Shown piece by piece: positions 28,957 through 37,866 of a stretch of 64,000 nt of DNA. The translations under genes were made by a program, and so were the position numbers. Location: contig NZ_JACVAP010000008.1 of the NCBI RefSeq assembly GCF_014851915.1, positions 62,001 through 126,000 on the forward strand. The letters are read 5' to 3'. Each line of letters begins with the position of its first letter. Positions within the stretch are counted from its first letter, which is position 1. Source of the stretch: Xanthomonas sp. XNM01. Its GTDB lineage: Bacteria; Pseudomonadota; Gammaproteobacteria; Xanthomonadales; Xanthomonadaceae. The notes under the pieces are model-generated. The model did no database searches and had not been told where the DNA came from. It saw only the letters and a list, made by a program, of their open reading frames with translations.

Positions 28957-29016
28957 TGTCAAGTGACCTTGACACATGCTGGGCGGGCCGCCGCGATCTG
29001 TCAAGCGTGCTTGACA
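28957..29016 (-). promoter_or_regulatory. Double palindromic operator upstream of the membrane protein/XRE pair
   Basis: TGTCAAG-tgac-CTTGACA (28957-28974) and TGTCAAG-cgtg-CTTGACA (28999-29016) have identical 7-base arms, 4-base spacers and centres exactly 42 bases apart (four helical turns). Each arm contains a perfect TTGACA -35 on the minus strand, so a bound dimer would block RNA polymerase. The best target regulator is the adjacent XRE protein. Confidence 0.65.
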
Positions 29017-29057
29017 GCATGCCGGCACCCCGGCCGCCATCCGCGCGGGCCGCGCCG

Positions 29058-30251
29058 TCAGGCCGTCGACGGGCGGGGGGTCTGCAGGCGTGCCGCCAGT
29101 GCCGCCAGCCATTCCTCGAGCAGCAATGCGGTGGCGCGGTCCTGCAGGCGCGGCAGCGCCTCGCGCGCCTGTTCGAGCGCGGTGAGCGCATGCCGCAGAC
29201 GACCTTCGCCAGCGGCCAGCTCGGCATCGAACCAGTGCCGCCAGGCCGAGAGGTCGACCAGCCCGCCTTCGCACAGCGGACGCCAGGCGGCCAGCAGCGC
29301 CAGGTCGCGCCGGCCGGTCACTGCGTGCACGGCCATCACCACCGCCAGATGCTGGCGGAAGCCGTCGGGTGTCTCCCACAGCAGTGGAGTCAGCTCGCGC
29401 GCGTGCCGGTCCGCGTCCTCGTGCCGGCCACGGTCGGTGGCCTGCAGCACCAGCAGGATGCCGGCCGCGGCGCGGGCCACTGCCGGCGCCCGGTCGGCCA
29501 GCCCGGTCGGCAGCAGCGTGTCCGGCCAGTCGCGCGGGCGTGTGCCGGCGATGCTCAGCGCGGTCAGCTGGTTCATCCGCAGCATCGCGGTGGCGGTGCC
29601 GGGATCGCGCACCAGGTCGAGCAGGCCGCGGCCGTCCGAGCGCCAGCCGCCACTCTGCAGCGGCAGCAGGTTGACCAGGCCCAGCAGCAGCGCGCCGAGG
29701 CCGAAGCCTTGCAGCGCCGCGGCCATCCAGCCGTCGGCCAGCGACGCCAGCGGCAACGCCAGCGCCGCGGTCAGCAGGTTCGCGCCGGGGCCACCGGTCA
29801 GCATCACCGCCATGTCCGCACGCGAGCCGCTGCCGGCCGCCGGCACCAGCGCGGCGAACCCGCCCAGGCCCTGGATCATGCCGCCGCGCCGGACCTCCCA
29901 GCCGTCGGCCAGCCGCTCCAGCCGCAGCGGGCCGATGCCGGCGGCGATCACGCGCATGCCGCGGGCCATGCCGGCCAGGGCATGGCCGGCCTCGTGCAGC
30001 ACGATGTTGGGCCATAGCCCGAGCAGCAGGCCGGCCAGCAGCACGAAGGGGACGCCGTCGCCCGCCAGGGTGAAGCCGAAATGGGCCACGGCCATGCCGA
30101 AGACCAGGCCGGCCAGCATCCCGGCCATCAGCCGGAGCAGGCTGCGCCAGATCCCGCCGCCGGAGGCGCCGGTGCCGGCGACGGGACGCGGGGGCGGATA
30201 CAGCGACGCGTGACCGGCCGCGGCGGCCGGGTGCGGAACGTGATCGTGCAT
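29058..30251 (-). CDS. M50-family zinc metallopeptidase (site-2 protease-like)
   Basis: 397 residues from the ATG at 30251. A short His/Pro-rich N-terminus precedes hydrophobic helices (from about 38). HEAGH at 86-90 is the zinc-binding motif on a membrane helix, and NLLPLQSGGWRSDG further on corresponds to the NxxP...DG motif that holds the third ligand in M50 proteases. A LTGGPGANLLTAALALPLASL helix lies between. The last ~160 residues are soluble and alpha-helical, rich in Ala, Leu and Arg. Substrate unknown. It is divergent from fliE and bounds the flagellar locus. Confidence 0.85.
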   Translation of the reverse strand: MHDHVPHPAAAAGHASLYPPPRPVAGTGASGGGIWRSLLRLMAGMLAGLVFGMAVAHFGFTLAGDGVPFVLLAGLLLGLWPNIVLHEAGHALAGMARGMRVIAAGIGPLRLERLADGWEVRRGGMIQGLGGFAALVPAAGSGSRADMAVMLTGGPGANLLTAALALPLASLADGWMAAALQGFGLGALLLGLVNLLPLQSGGWRSDGRGLLDLVRDPGTATAMLRMNQLTALSIAGTRPRDWPDTLLPTGLADRAPAVARAAAGILLVLQATDRGRHEDADRHARELTPLLWETPDGFRQHLAVVMAVHAVTGRRDLALLAAWRPLCEGGLVDLSAWRHWFDAELAAGEGRLRHALTALEQAREALPRLQDRATALLLEEWLAALAARLQTPRPSTA

Positions 30252-30377
30252 GGCGCCGAGTGTGCCATGCACGCCCATGACGGCCCGGTCGTGCTCTGGA
30301 GATTCTCTTGAGATTCGGCGCGGCGCGCGGACCCCCCGCCGACAATGCCGGCAGCCTGCCCGAGCCGCGAGCCGATC

Positions 30378-30695
30378 ATGAGTGTGCTGCCGACGCTGCC
30401 CCCGATGCCCAGCCTGGAATCGCTGCTGCCTGGCGAACTGGCCAGGCCGGCGGCCAACCCCCGCGAGAACGGGACGGCCGACTTCGGCGGCCTGTTCACC
30501 CGCGCGCTGAACGGCGTCGATGCCCAGGCGCATGCGGCCAGCCGCCAGGTCGAGGCGGTCGAGACCGGCGCCAGCGACGACCTGATCGGCGCGATGCTGG
30601 CCAGCCAGCAGGCCGGGCTGTCGTTCTCGATGCTGGTGCAGGTCCGCAACAAGGTCATGTCCGCCTTCGACGACGTCATGAAGATGACGGTCTGA
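30378..30695 (+). CDS. fliE: Flagellar hook-basal body complex protein FliE
   Basis: 105 residues, normal size. FliE links the MS ring to the proximal rod. The C-terminal half DLIGAMLASQQAGLSFSMLV and VRNKVMSAFDDVMKMTV is characteristic. The ATG at 30378 is preferred over the upstream open frame because the family is ~105 residues. It opens the rightward fliEFGHIJ operon, divergent from the M50 gene across a 126-base gap. Confidence 0.95.
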   Translation: MSVLPTLPPMPSLESLLPGELARPAANPRENGTADFGGLFTRALNGVDAQAHAASRQVEAVETGASDDLIGAMLASQQAGLSFSMLVQVRNKVMSAFDDVMKMTV

Positions 30696-30708
30696 TGGAG
30701 CGCCGGAC

Positions 30709-32349
30709 GTGATCGCCAGACTCAAGCCGCTGGCCGGCCGCCTGTTGCCGGCCAATGCCCGGCTGCCGAGCTCGGCCACGCTCGGCCGCCTGCTGCCGGT
30801 GGTGCTGCTGGCGATCGCGCTGACCGTGCTGGCGATGCTGTACCTGCGCCACGCCGACTCGCAGTACAAGCCGCTGTTCGGCATGCAGGAGAAGATCGCC
30901 GCCGCCGACGCGATGGCGGTGCTCGACGCCGAGGGCATCCCCTACCGGCTGCATCCGGACAGCGGCCAGGTGCTGGTGCCCGAGTCGCGCCTGGGCCAGG
31001 CACGCATGCTGCTGGCGGCCAGGGGCGTCAACGCGCAGCAGCCGGCCGGCCTGGAAGTGGTCGACCGCAGCGACCCGCTGGGCGTGAGCCAGTTCGTGCA
31101 GGACGTGCGCTTCCGCCGCGGCCTGGAAGGCGAGCTGGCGCAGAGCATCATGACCCTGGACCCGGTCGCCTCGGCGCGGGTCCACCTGTCGGTGGCCAAG
31201 TCGTCCTCGTTCATTCTCAGCAATGGCGACAAGAGTTCGGCCTCGGTGGTGCTGTCGATGAAGCCCGGCCGCCGCCTGAGCAAGGAACAGGTCTCGGCGA
31301 TCGTGTCGATGGTCTCCGGCAGCGTCGCCAACCTCGACCCGGCACGGGTGTCGGTGGTCGACCAGGCCGGCAGCTTCCTGTCCGCGATGATCGACCCGAC
31401 CGATCCGACCGCCGGCGACAGCAGCGAGCTGGCCACGCGCCTGCGCGAGGAAACGCTGCGCAACATCCACGAACTGCTCGCGCCGACGCTGGGTGAAGGC
31501 AACTTCCGCGCCTCGGTGGCGGTGGAGGTCGACCACGACCGGATCGAGGAGACCCACGAGCAGTTCGGCGAGGCGCCGCGCCTGACCCAGGAGGCGACCC
31601 GCGAGGAGAACGACACCGGCACCACGCCGATCGGCGTGCCCGGTTCGCTGTCCAACCGGCCCGCGCCGGCCGCCGCCGCGCCCGCCGATGGCGCCGACGG
31701 CCCGCGTTCGCAGCGCAACGCGATCAGCCGCCAGTACGCCTACGACCGCAACATCGTGCAGATCAAGCGCAGCCCGCAGCGGGTCAAGCGGCTCAGCGTG
31801 GCGGTGGTGCTCAACAATGCCGCCGCCCCGGTCGCGGCGGGCGCCGCCGCCGGCGCAGCGGCGCGCTGGACGCCGGAGCAGATCGCCACCATCGAGGGCA
31901 TCCTGCGCAGCGGCATCGGCGTCGATGCACAGCGCCAGGATGCGCTGGTGGTGTCGGCGCTGGACTTCCAGCCCACCGCCGAGCAGCTGACCCCGCCGTG
32001 GTGGCGCAATCCCGAGACCCTGGTGATGGCGCTGCCCTGGCTGGGCTATGCGCTCGCCTTCCTGCTCGCGTTCTTCCTGGTGGTGCGCCCGCTGCTGGGC
32101 ATGCTGCGGCAGTGGACCGACGCCAATACCGGCCGCGCCGAACCGGCCCTGGTCGGCGGCCCCGGCGGCACGATCGAGGCGGTCGCCGTCCCCGGCCGCA
32201 GCCGGCCGGCCCTGCTCGATGTCGAACCCGAACTGCCGCCGATGGGGTCGGAGGCCGACGTGATGGTCGAGCACCTCAAGGCCCTCGCCACCCAGGCGCC
32301 CGAGCGCGTGGCCGAGATCATCAAGCCCTGGATCCGCAAGCATGGATAA
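30709..32349 (+). CDS. fliF: Flagellar MS-ring protein FliF
   Basis: 546 residues, GTG start 13 bases after fliE. FliF forms the membrane-supramembrane ring of the basal body. An N-terminal helix (about 27-46), YscJ-like ring-building motifs (VQDVRFRRGLEGELAQSIM, ARVHLSVAKSS, VVLSMKPGRRLS) and a C-terminal helix (about 438-465) are seen, followed by the cytoplasmic tail that binds FliG. Its end overlaps fliG by 8 bases. Confidence 0.97.
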   Translation: MIARLKPLAGRLLPANARLPSSATLGRLLPVVLLAIALTVLAMLYLRHADSQYKPLFGMQEKIAAADAMAVLDAEGIPYRLHPDSGQVLVPESRLGQARMLLAARGVNAQQPAGLEVVDRSDPLGVSQFVQDVRFRRGLEGELAQSIMTLDPVASARVHLSVAKSSSFILSNGDKSSASVVLSMKPGRRLSKEQVSAIVSMVSGSVANLDPARVSVVDQAGSFLSAMIDPTDPTAGDSSELATRLREETLRNIHELLAPTLGEGNFRASVAVEVDHDRIEETHEQFGEAPRLTQEATREENDTGTTPIGVPGSLSNRPAPAAAAPADGADGPRSQRNAISRQYAYDRNIVQIKRSPQRVKRLSVAVVLNNAAAPVAAGAAAGAAARWTPEQIATIEGILRSGIGVDAQRQDALVVSALDFQPTAEQLTPPWWRNPETLVMALPWLGYALAFLLAFFLVVRPLLGMLRQWTDANTGRAEPALVGGPGGTIEAVAVPGRSRPALLDVEPELPPMGSEADVMVEHLKALATQAPERVAEIIKPWIRKHG

Positions 32350-33388
32350 CGCCAGCCCCGCGGCCGCCGCGCAGACCGAGCTGGTGCCCGCGCGCCGGGT
32401 CGAGGTCACGCCGCTGGAGCGCGCCGCCATCACCCTGCTCAGCATGGGCGAGGAGGCGGCCGCCGCGGTGATGCGCTGCCTCTCGCGCGAGGAACTGCTC
32501 GAGGTGACCCGGGTGATGTCCGGCATCAACGGGGTCAAGATCGACGCGGTGCAGGACACCCTGCAGCACTTCTTCGATGCCTGGCGCGAGCAGAGCGGCG
32601 TCAACGGCGCCTCGCGCGGCTACCTGCAGCGCTCGCTGGACATGGCGCTGGGCAGCACCGTGGCCAACAGCGTGCTCAACGGCATCTACGGGGACGTGAT
32701 CGGGCCGAAGATGTCGCGCCTGCAGTGGGCGCAGCCGCAGTGGCTGGCCGAGCGCCTGGCGCGCGAACACGTGCGCATGCAGGCGATCTTCCTGGCCTTC
32801 CTCAAGCCCGAGCAGGCCAGCCAGGTCATCGCCGCGCTGCCCGAATCGCGGCGCGAGCTGGTGATGCTGCACATCGCCCGGCTCAAGGAGATCGACCACG
32901 AACTGCTCGAGGACCTCGAGGCCGTGGTCGACGCCTGCCTGGAGAACATGGGCAACCAGAGCGCCTCGGTCGAGGGCGTGCGCCAGGCCGCCGAGATCAT
33001 CACCCGCCTGCCGGGCAACCGCGCGCAGCTGATCGAGACGCTGCGCGGCCACGACCCGGCGGCCACGGCCCAGATCGAGGACCGTGTGTACTCGATCGAC
33101 CTGCTGGCCCACCAGAGCCCGGCCAGCATCGCCGCGATCATGGAAGCGGTGCCGTTCGAGAGCTGGGGCGTGGCCCTGAAGGGCACCGACGTGGCCCTGC
33201 GCGACGTGCTGTCGGCCTCGATGCCGCGCCGTCAGGTGCAGGCCTTCGAGGAGATGCTGCGCCGGACCGGTCCGCTGCCGATGAGCCGGATCGACCAGGT
33301 CCGCCGCGAGGTCATGGAGCAGGTCCGCGACCTGGCCGAGAGCGGCGAGATCGAACTGCAGCTGTTCTCCGAGGACGTGGTCGAATGA
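32342..33388 (+). CDS. fliG: Flagellar motor switch protein FliG
   Basis: 348 residues. FliG sits on the MS ring and transmits torque from the MotA stator. The N-terminal FliF-binding part (LERAAITLLSMGEEAAAAVM), the middle ARM domain, and the C-terminal torque helix with charged residues (RIDQVRREVMEQVRDLAESG) are all present. It overlaps fliF upstream and fliH downstream (ATGA). Confidence 0.97.
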   Translation: MDNASPAAAAQTELVPARRVEVTPLERAAITLLSMGEEAAAAVMRCLSREELLEVTRVMSGINGVKIDAVQDTLQHFFDAWREQSGVNGASRGYLQRSLDMALGSTVANSVLNGIYGDVIGPKMSRLQWAQPQWLAERLAREHVRMQAIFLAFLKPEQASQVIAALPESRRELVMLHIARLKEIDHELLEDLEAVVDACLENMGNQSASVEGVRQAAEIITRLPGNRAQLIETLRGHDPAATAQIEDRVYSIDLLAHQSPASIAAIMEAVPFESWGVALKGTDVALRDVLSASMPRRQVQAFEEMLRRTGPLPMSRIDQVRREVMEQVRDLAESGEIELQLFSEDVVE

Positions 33389-34038
33389 CCCCGCATTACC
33401 GCCGCCACGTGTTTCCCTCGCTCGCCCGGCTGCGTGCCAGCGTGCGCGACGACGGCATGCCGGCGCTGCTGGACGAGCCGCAGCTGGCCATTCCCAACCC
33501 CGAGCTGCTCGAGGACGCGCGCCAGCAGGGCCTGGCCCAGGGCCGCGAGGAAGGCCGCGCACTCGGCATCGAGGAAGGCACCGCGCGCGCGCGCAGGCTC
33601 GCCCAGGAAGGCCTGGATGCGCTGTCGCAGCCGCTGGAACAGCTGATCGCCAGCTTCCGCACCCTGCAGGACCAGCATCGCGACGCGCTGCGCCAGGAAG
33701 TGGCCGACCTGGTCGAACAGGTCGCGCGCCAGGTCGTGCGCGGCGAGCTGGAGCAGGATCCGGAGCGGATCCTGACCTTCGTCGACGAGGCGCTGGCCAC
33801 GTTGCCGGCACCGGCCGACAGCATCGAGGTGCGCCTGCACCCGGACGAATACCGCAGGATCCTCGCCGCCGCGCCGGAGCAGGCCGCGCGCTGGCAGCTC
33901 AGCGCCGATGAGCGCCTGGCGCCGGGCGAATGCCGGATCAAGGCCGGCGTGCGCGAGCTCGACGCCGGCTGCGGCCAGCGCCTGGCCGCGTGCATGGAAC
34001 AGATCCGCGCGCAGACCGGCGGCAGCGCACGCGCATGA
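33385..34038 (+). CDS. fliH: Flagellar assembly protein FliH
   Basis: 217 residues from the ATG that overlaps the fliG stop. FliH is the peripheral-stalk-like regulator of the FliI ATPase in the flagellar type III export apparatus. A Gly/Ala/Arg/Glu-rich GxxxG-type helix (ARQQGLAQGREEGRALGIEE) is typical, followed by the C-terminal FliI-binding domain with QVARQVVRGELEQDPERIL and RLHPDEYRRI. It overlaps fliI by 4 bases. Confidence 0.94.
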   Translation: MTPHYRRHVFPSLARLRASVRDDGMPALLDEPQLAIPNPELLEDARQQGLAQGREEGRALGIEEGTARARRLAQEGLDALSQPLEQLIASFRTLQDQHRDALRQEVADLVEQVARQVVRGELEQDPERILTFVDEALATLPAPADSIEVRLHPDEYRRILAAAPEQAARWQLSADERLAPGECRIKAGVRELDAGCGQRLAACMEQIRAQTGGSARA

Positions 34039-35339
34039 GCGGCCCGACGCGCACGCTGCGGCTCGACGACATCCCGGTCGCCCGTCCGGTCGGGCGCCTG
34101 ACCGGCGTGTCCGGGCTGCTGCTGGAAGCCAGCGGCTACGCCTTCGAGACCGGGCAGCGCGTGCGCATCGAAACCGCCTCCGGCGGCTGGCTGGCCGCGC
34201 GCGTGGTCGGCTTCCGCGAACACAGCTGCTTCCTGATGCCGTTCCGCAAGCCGTCCGGCCTGGTCGCCGGCGCGCGCGTGGTCGCCGACCAGGAGGATCA
34301 GGGCCTGCTGATCGGACCGGGCTGGCGCGGGCGGGTCATCGACGGTCTGGGCGAACCGATGGACGGGCTCGGCCCGCTGACCGGCGCCGCGCCGCTCAAC
34401 CTGCACCCGCCGCGGGTCAATCCACTGAAGAAGCAGCCGGTCCGCGGCGTGCTCGATGTCGGCGTGCGCGCGATCAATGGCGCCCTGACCCTGGGCCGCG
34501 GCCAGCGCGTGGGCCTGTTCGCCGGCAGCGGCGTCGGCAAGAGCGTGCTGCTGGGCATGATCACCCGCCAGACCACCGCTTCGGTGGTGGTGGTCGGCCT
34601 GATCGGCGAGCGCGGCCGGGAGGTGCGCGAGTTCATCGAGCGCGCGCTCGGCCCCGAGGGACTGCGCAAGGCGGTGGTGGTGGTCGCGCCGGCCGACGAA
34701 TCCCCGCTGATGCGCTTGATGGCCACCGAACTGTGCCACGCGATCGCCGCCCACTTCCGCGATGCCGGCGAGCACGTGCTGCTGCTGGTCGATTCGCTGA
34801 CCCGCTACGCGATGGCCCAGCGCGAGGTCGCGCTGGCGCTGGGCGAGCCACCGGCCACGCGCGGCTACCCGCCCTCGGTGTTCGGCCTGCTGCCGCAGCT
34901 GGTCGAAGGCGCCGGCAACGGCGAGGGCGACGGCAGCATGAGCGCGATCTACACCGTGCTGGCCGAGGGCGACGACGAACAGGATCCGGTGGTCGACACC
35001 GCCCGCGCGATCCTGGACGGCCACATCATGCTCTCGCGCGACCTGGCCGCGCAGGGCCACTACCCGTCGATCGACGTGCTGCGTTCGGTCAGCCGCTGCA
35101 TGGACCTGGTGGTCGACGAGGCGCACATGGCCCGCGTGCGCGAGCTGAAGGAACTGCTCGCCCGCCACGCCCAGGTGCGCGACCTGATTCCGCTCGGCGG
35201 CTACGTCCCGGGGGCCGATCCGGCCACCGACCGCGCGGTCGAGCTGCACCCGCGTCTGTCCGCCTGGCTGCGCCAGGCCACCCACGAAGCCGCGCCGCTG
35301 GAACGCACCCGCGCGCAACTCGAAGAGGTCCTGGCATGA
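34035..35339 (+). CDS. fliI: Flagellum-specific ATP synthase FliI
   Basis: 434 residues, the usual length. FliI is the F1-beta-like ATPase of the flagellar export system. Walker A GSGVGKS lies at about 164-170, with GLIGERGREVREFI, the Walker B region HVLLLVDSLTRYAMAQREVA and GYPPSVFGLLPQLVEG following. It is coupled to fliH and fliJ by 4-base overlaps. Confidence 0.97.
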   Translation: MSGPTRTLRLDDIPVARPVGRLTGVSGLLLEASGYAFETGQRVRIETASGGWLAARVVGFREHSCFLMPFRKPSGLVAGARVVADQEDQGLLIGPGWRGRVIDGLGEPMDGLGPLTGAAPLNLHPPRVNPLKKQPVRGVLDVGVRAINGALTLGRGQRVGLFAGSGVGKSVLLGMITRQTTASVVVVGLIGERGREVREFIERALGPEGLRKAVVVVAPADESPLMRLMATELCHAIAAHFRDAGEHVLLLVDSLTRYAMAQREVALALGEPPATRGYPPSVFGLLPQLVEGAGNGEGDGSMSAIYTVLAEGDDEQDPVVDTARAILDGHIMLSRDLAAQGHYPSIDVLRSVSRCMDLVVDEAHMARVRELKELLARHAQVRDLIPLGGYVPGADPATDRAVELHPRLSAWLRQATHEAAPLERTRAQLEEVLA

Positions 35340-35785
35340 ACCTGCAGCACACCGTGACCAATCTCGGCCGCCTGGTCGAACTGCGCAGCCGCGAGGTCGA
35401 CACGCTCACCGCCGAACTGGCCAGGCAGCATGCGGTGGCCGAGCGCTACCGGCGCAACCTGCAGCGCATGCGCGAGATGCTGGTCGAGGTCGGCCGCAGC
35501 AGCGCCGGCTGCCCGATCCTGGCCAGCAACAGCGCGCACTACAAGGCCTCGCTGGTGGACATGATCGCCGCGCACCGGCGCGACCTGGCCAGCCAGGACA
35601 CCGTGATCGAGGCGGCCCGGGTCGCGCTCGAGCGCGCCACCCTGCGCCGCGAGCGCGTCGACCGGGCGCTGCAGGGAAAGCAGCGCGCGCTGCGTCACGA
35701 GCGCGAGGTGCGCGACCAGAAGCGCCAGGACCAGCTGGCGATCCAATCGTGGGTACACGCCCGTCACTTCGCGACGGCGTCCTGA
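35336..35785 (+). CDS. fliJ: Flagellar export protein FliJ
   Basis: 149 residues, almost entirely alpha-helical and charged (two long coiled-coil stretches, about 1-55 and 75-140). This fits FliJ, the gamma-subunit-like stalk of the FliI ATPase ring that helps recycle export chaperones. Sequence conservation in FliJ is low, so the call rests on size, coiled coil and place as the last gene of fliEFGHIJ. Confidence 0.85.
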   Translation: MNLQHTVTNLGRLVELRSREVDTLTAELARQHAVAERYRRNLQRMREMLVEVGRSSAGCPILASNSAHYKASLVDMIAAHRRDLASQDTVIEAARVALERATLRRERVDRALQGKQRALRHEREVRDQKRQDQLAIQSWVHARHFATAS

Positions 35786-35807
35786 GACAGCACAAGGGGA
35801 AACACGC

Positions 35808-37157
35808 GTGGACATCTCCGATTCCAACTATCCGCACACCATGGCCAAGGCCTACGCGGACCGCTACGCGATCGGTGCGCAGGAGCGCCTGGCGCAGCAG
35901 AAGGCCGCAGCGACCGCGGGCAGCAAGGCGCTGGGCGACCTGCGCACCGCGCTGAACCGCTTCAACACCGCGCTGTCGACCCTGACGTCCAAGCCCAACG
36001 GCATGGTCCAGTACGGCGGCACCGTGTCCGACGCCGCGCGCGGCAGCGTGGCGATCTCGGCCGGCGCCGCCCCGGGCAGCTACCGCTTCCACGTCGAAAC
36101 ACTGGCTTCCTCGCACCAGCTCACCAGCGGCACGCTCGGCGCCACCGTGCCGGCCGCCGGTGCCGGCAGCATCACCCTCCAGCTGCAGGACGGCAGCAGC
36201 ATCGACGTCGATCTGTCCGCGGCCGACGGCAACGGCAACGGCGAGCTGACCCCGGCCGAGATCGCGCGTGCGATCAACCAGGCCTCCGGCGGCAAGGTCA
36301 GCGCGTCCACCCTGACCATCGACGGCCAGCAGCGCCTGGTGCTGAGCTCCGGTGTCGGCGGCGCGGCCGGCGAGATCACCATCGATGCCGGCGCGGTCGG
36401 CGATGCCGGCCTGCGCGCGGCGCTGCAGGGTAGCACCGAGACCAGCGCGGCGCGCAATGCGGTGTTCCACCTCGGTGGCCTGGGCGGTACCCGCATCGAG
36501 CAGGGCAGCAACACCTTCACCGGCATCGAAGGCGTGCAGCTGACCTTCGCCCAGGCCGGCGGCGAGGTGGGCCTGACCGTGGCCCGCGACGACAGCGCGA
36601 CCACCGCCAACGTGCAGGCCTTCGTGGACGCCTACAACGCGCTCAAGACCAGCCTGGACACGCTGACCCGTTCCGGCGATTTGGCCGGTGGCGACAGCGG
36701 CGGTCCGTTCTCCAGCGATGCGGGCGTGCGTGCGTTGCGTACCCGCCTCAACGACATCCTGCGCCAGGCGGTCGACGGCAACCGCCTGTCCGACATCGGC
36801 GTCAGCGCCGACAAGAAGGGCCTGTTGTCGCTGGACGGAACCCGTCTCAAGGCGGCGCTGGAGCGTGATCCGGACCTGCCCGGCACCCTGGTCGGCGACG
36901 GCAGGACCGGACTCAGCGGCGCGTTCAACACCTACCTGGACAGCTGGCTGTCGACCAACGGCCAGCTCAAGAGCCGCCAGGACGGCGCCGACACGATTCA
37001 AAAATCGTTGAGCAAGCGCGAGCTCGCGGTGAACGATCAGTACGATCGCCTCTACGCGCGCTATCTGGCCCAGTTCACCCAGGTGCAGGTGATGGACGCC
37101 CAGATGAAGGACACGCTGTCCCTGCTCGAGGCCATGCTGCCAGGCAACAACAAGTGA
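35808..37157 (+). CDS. fliD: Flagellar hook-associated protein 2 (filament cap FliD)
   Basis: 449 residues; GTG start with AAGGGG about 10 bases upstream. FliD forms the pentameric filament cap. The N-terminal part (AAGSKALGDLRTALNRFNTALSTL) and SYRFHVETLASSHQL, the central domain and the C-terminal coiled coil (QKSLSKRELAVNDQYDRLYA, ARYLAQFTQVQVMDAQM) fit the family. In Flag-2 nomenclature this is lafB. It starts the second flagellar operon 22 bases after fliJ, so the two operons may be read through. Confidence 0.95.
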   Translation: MDISDSNYPHTMAKAYADRYAIGAQERLAQQKAAATAGSKALGDLRTALNRFNTALSTLTSKPNGMVQYGGTVSDAARGSVAISAGAAPGSYRFHVETLASSHQLTSGTLGATVPAAGAGSITLQLQDGSSIDVDLSAADGNGNGELTPAEIARAINQASGGKVSASTLTIDGQQRLVLSSGVGGAAGEITIDAGAVGDAGLRAALQGSTETSAARNAVFHLGGLGGTRIEQGSNTFTGIEGVQLTFAQAGGEVGLTVARDDSATTANVQAFVDAYNALKTSLDTLTRSGDLAGGDSGGPFSSDAGVRALRTRLNDILRQAVDGNRLSDIGVSADKKGLLSLDGTRLKAALERDPDLPGTLVGDGRTGLSGAFNTYLDSWLSTNGQLKSRQDGADTIQKSLSKRELAVNDQYDRLYARYLAQFTQVQVMDAQMKDTLSLLEAMLPGNNK

Positions 37158-37546
37158 CCATGGACCAGTTCGGATACGGAAGCTATCAAACGGTCGGGCT
37201 GAACACCCAGACCGCCAGCGCCTCGCCGGTACAACTGGTGCTGGTGCTGATGGACGGGCTGCTCGACGAGCTGGCGCGCGTGCGCGCGCACATCGAGGCC
37301 CGCCGCTACGAGGCCAAGGGCCTGGGCATCAACAAGTGCATCGACCTGCTGACCGCGCTGTCCAGCTCGCTGGATTTCGAGCTCGGCGGCGAGCCGGTCA
37401 ACGACCTGGCGCGGCTCTACGAATTCATGACCCTGCGCCTGAACGAGGCGGGCATCGCCATGGAGCCGGGCATGGTCGATGAGGTCCATGGGCTGGTGGT
37501 GACCCTGCGCGACGCATGGCGGACGCTGGAAGCGAGGTCCGCATGA
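37154..37546 (+). CDS. fliS: Flagellin export chaperone FliS
   Basis: 130 residues from a GTG overlapping the fliD stop (GTGA); an ATG two codons later (37160) is an alternative. FliS binds the C-terminus of flagellin and prevents premature polymerisation. Family features are the N-terminal YGSYQTVGLNTQTASASPVQLVLVLMDGLL with the P-x-x-L-V-x-x-L helix start, and the ARRYEAKGLGINKCIDLLTALSSSLD-like helix pair. In Flag-2 terms it is lafC. Confidence 0.93.
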   Translation: MTMDQFGYGSYQTVGLNTQTASASPVQLVLVLMDGLLDELARVRAHIEARRYEAKGLGINKCIDLLTALSSSLDFELGGEPVNDLARLYEFMTLRLNEAGIAMEPGMVDEVHGLVVTLRDAWRTLEARSA

Positions 37547-37866
37547 ACGCGCCTGCGCGCCCCGTGCGCCTGCTGCCGGCGGCGGTCGACGGCCTCGACC
37601 AGGCCGTGGCGTCGGGCGACCTGACCGCGATGGCCGCGGCCGACCGGGTCCTGCATGCAGTGCTGTCCGATCTGGATCCGGCCGCCGACGTCGCCGAAGC
37701 GCTGCACGCGTCGCTGCGGCGCGCCGAACAGGCGCTGCTGGCCGCACGCGCCGCCGCCAGCGCCGAGATGCGCCGCCTCGGCGACGAGATGGAGGCATTG
37801 CAGCGGCAGCGTGTGGGCACCCAGGCCTATGCCAGCCACGAGCAGGTGCACGAGGACGGCGCATGA
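37543..37866 (+). CDS. Small helical protein in the FliT/LafD position
   Basis: 107 residues, mostly Ala-rich amphipathic helices (AADRVLHAVLSDLDPAADVA, LRRAEQALLAARAAASAEMR) and a hydrophilic tail. It overlaps fliS upstream and fliK downstream by 4 bases each. FliT chaperones and the LafD proteins of Flag-2 loci occupy exactly this place, but I cannot see a diagnostic motif, so the identity is positional. A role as chaperone or regulator of the cap/flagellin export pathway is a guess. Confidence 0.6.
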   Translation: MNAPARPVRLLPAAVDGLDQAVASGDLTAMAAADRVLHAVLSDLDPAADVAEALHASLRRAEQALLAARAAASAEMRRLGDEMEALQRQRVGTQAYASHEQVHEDGA

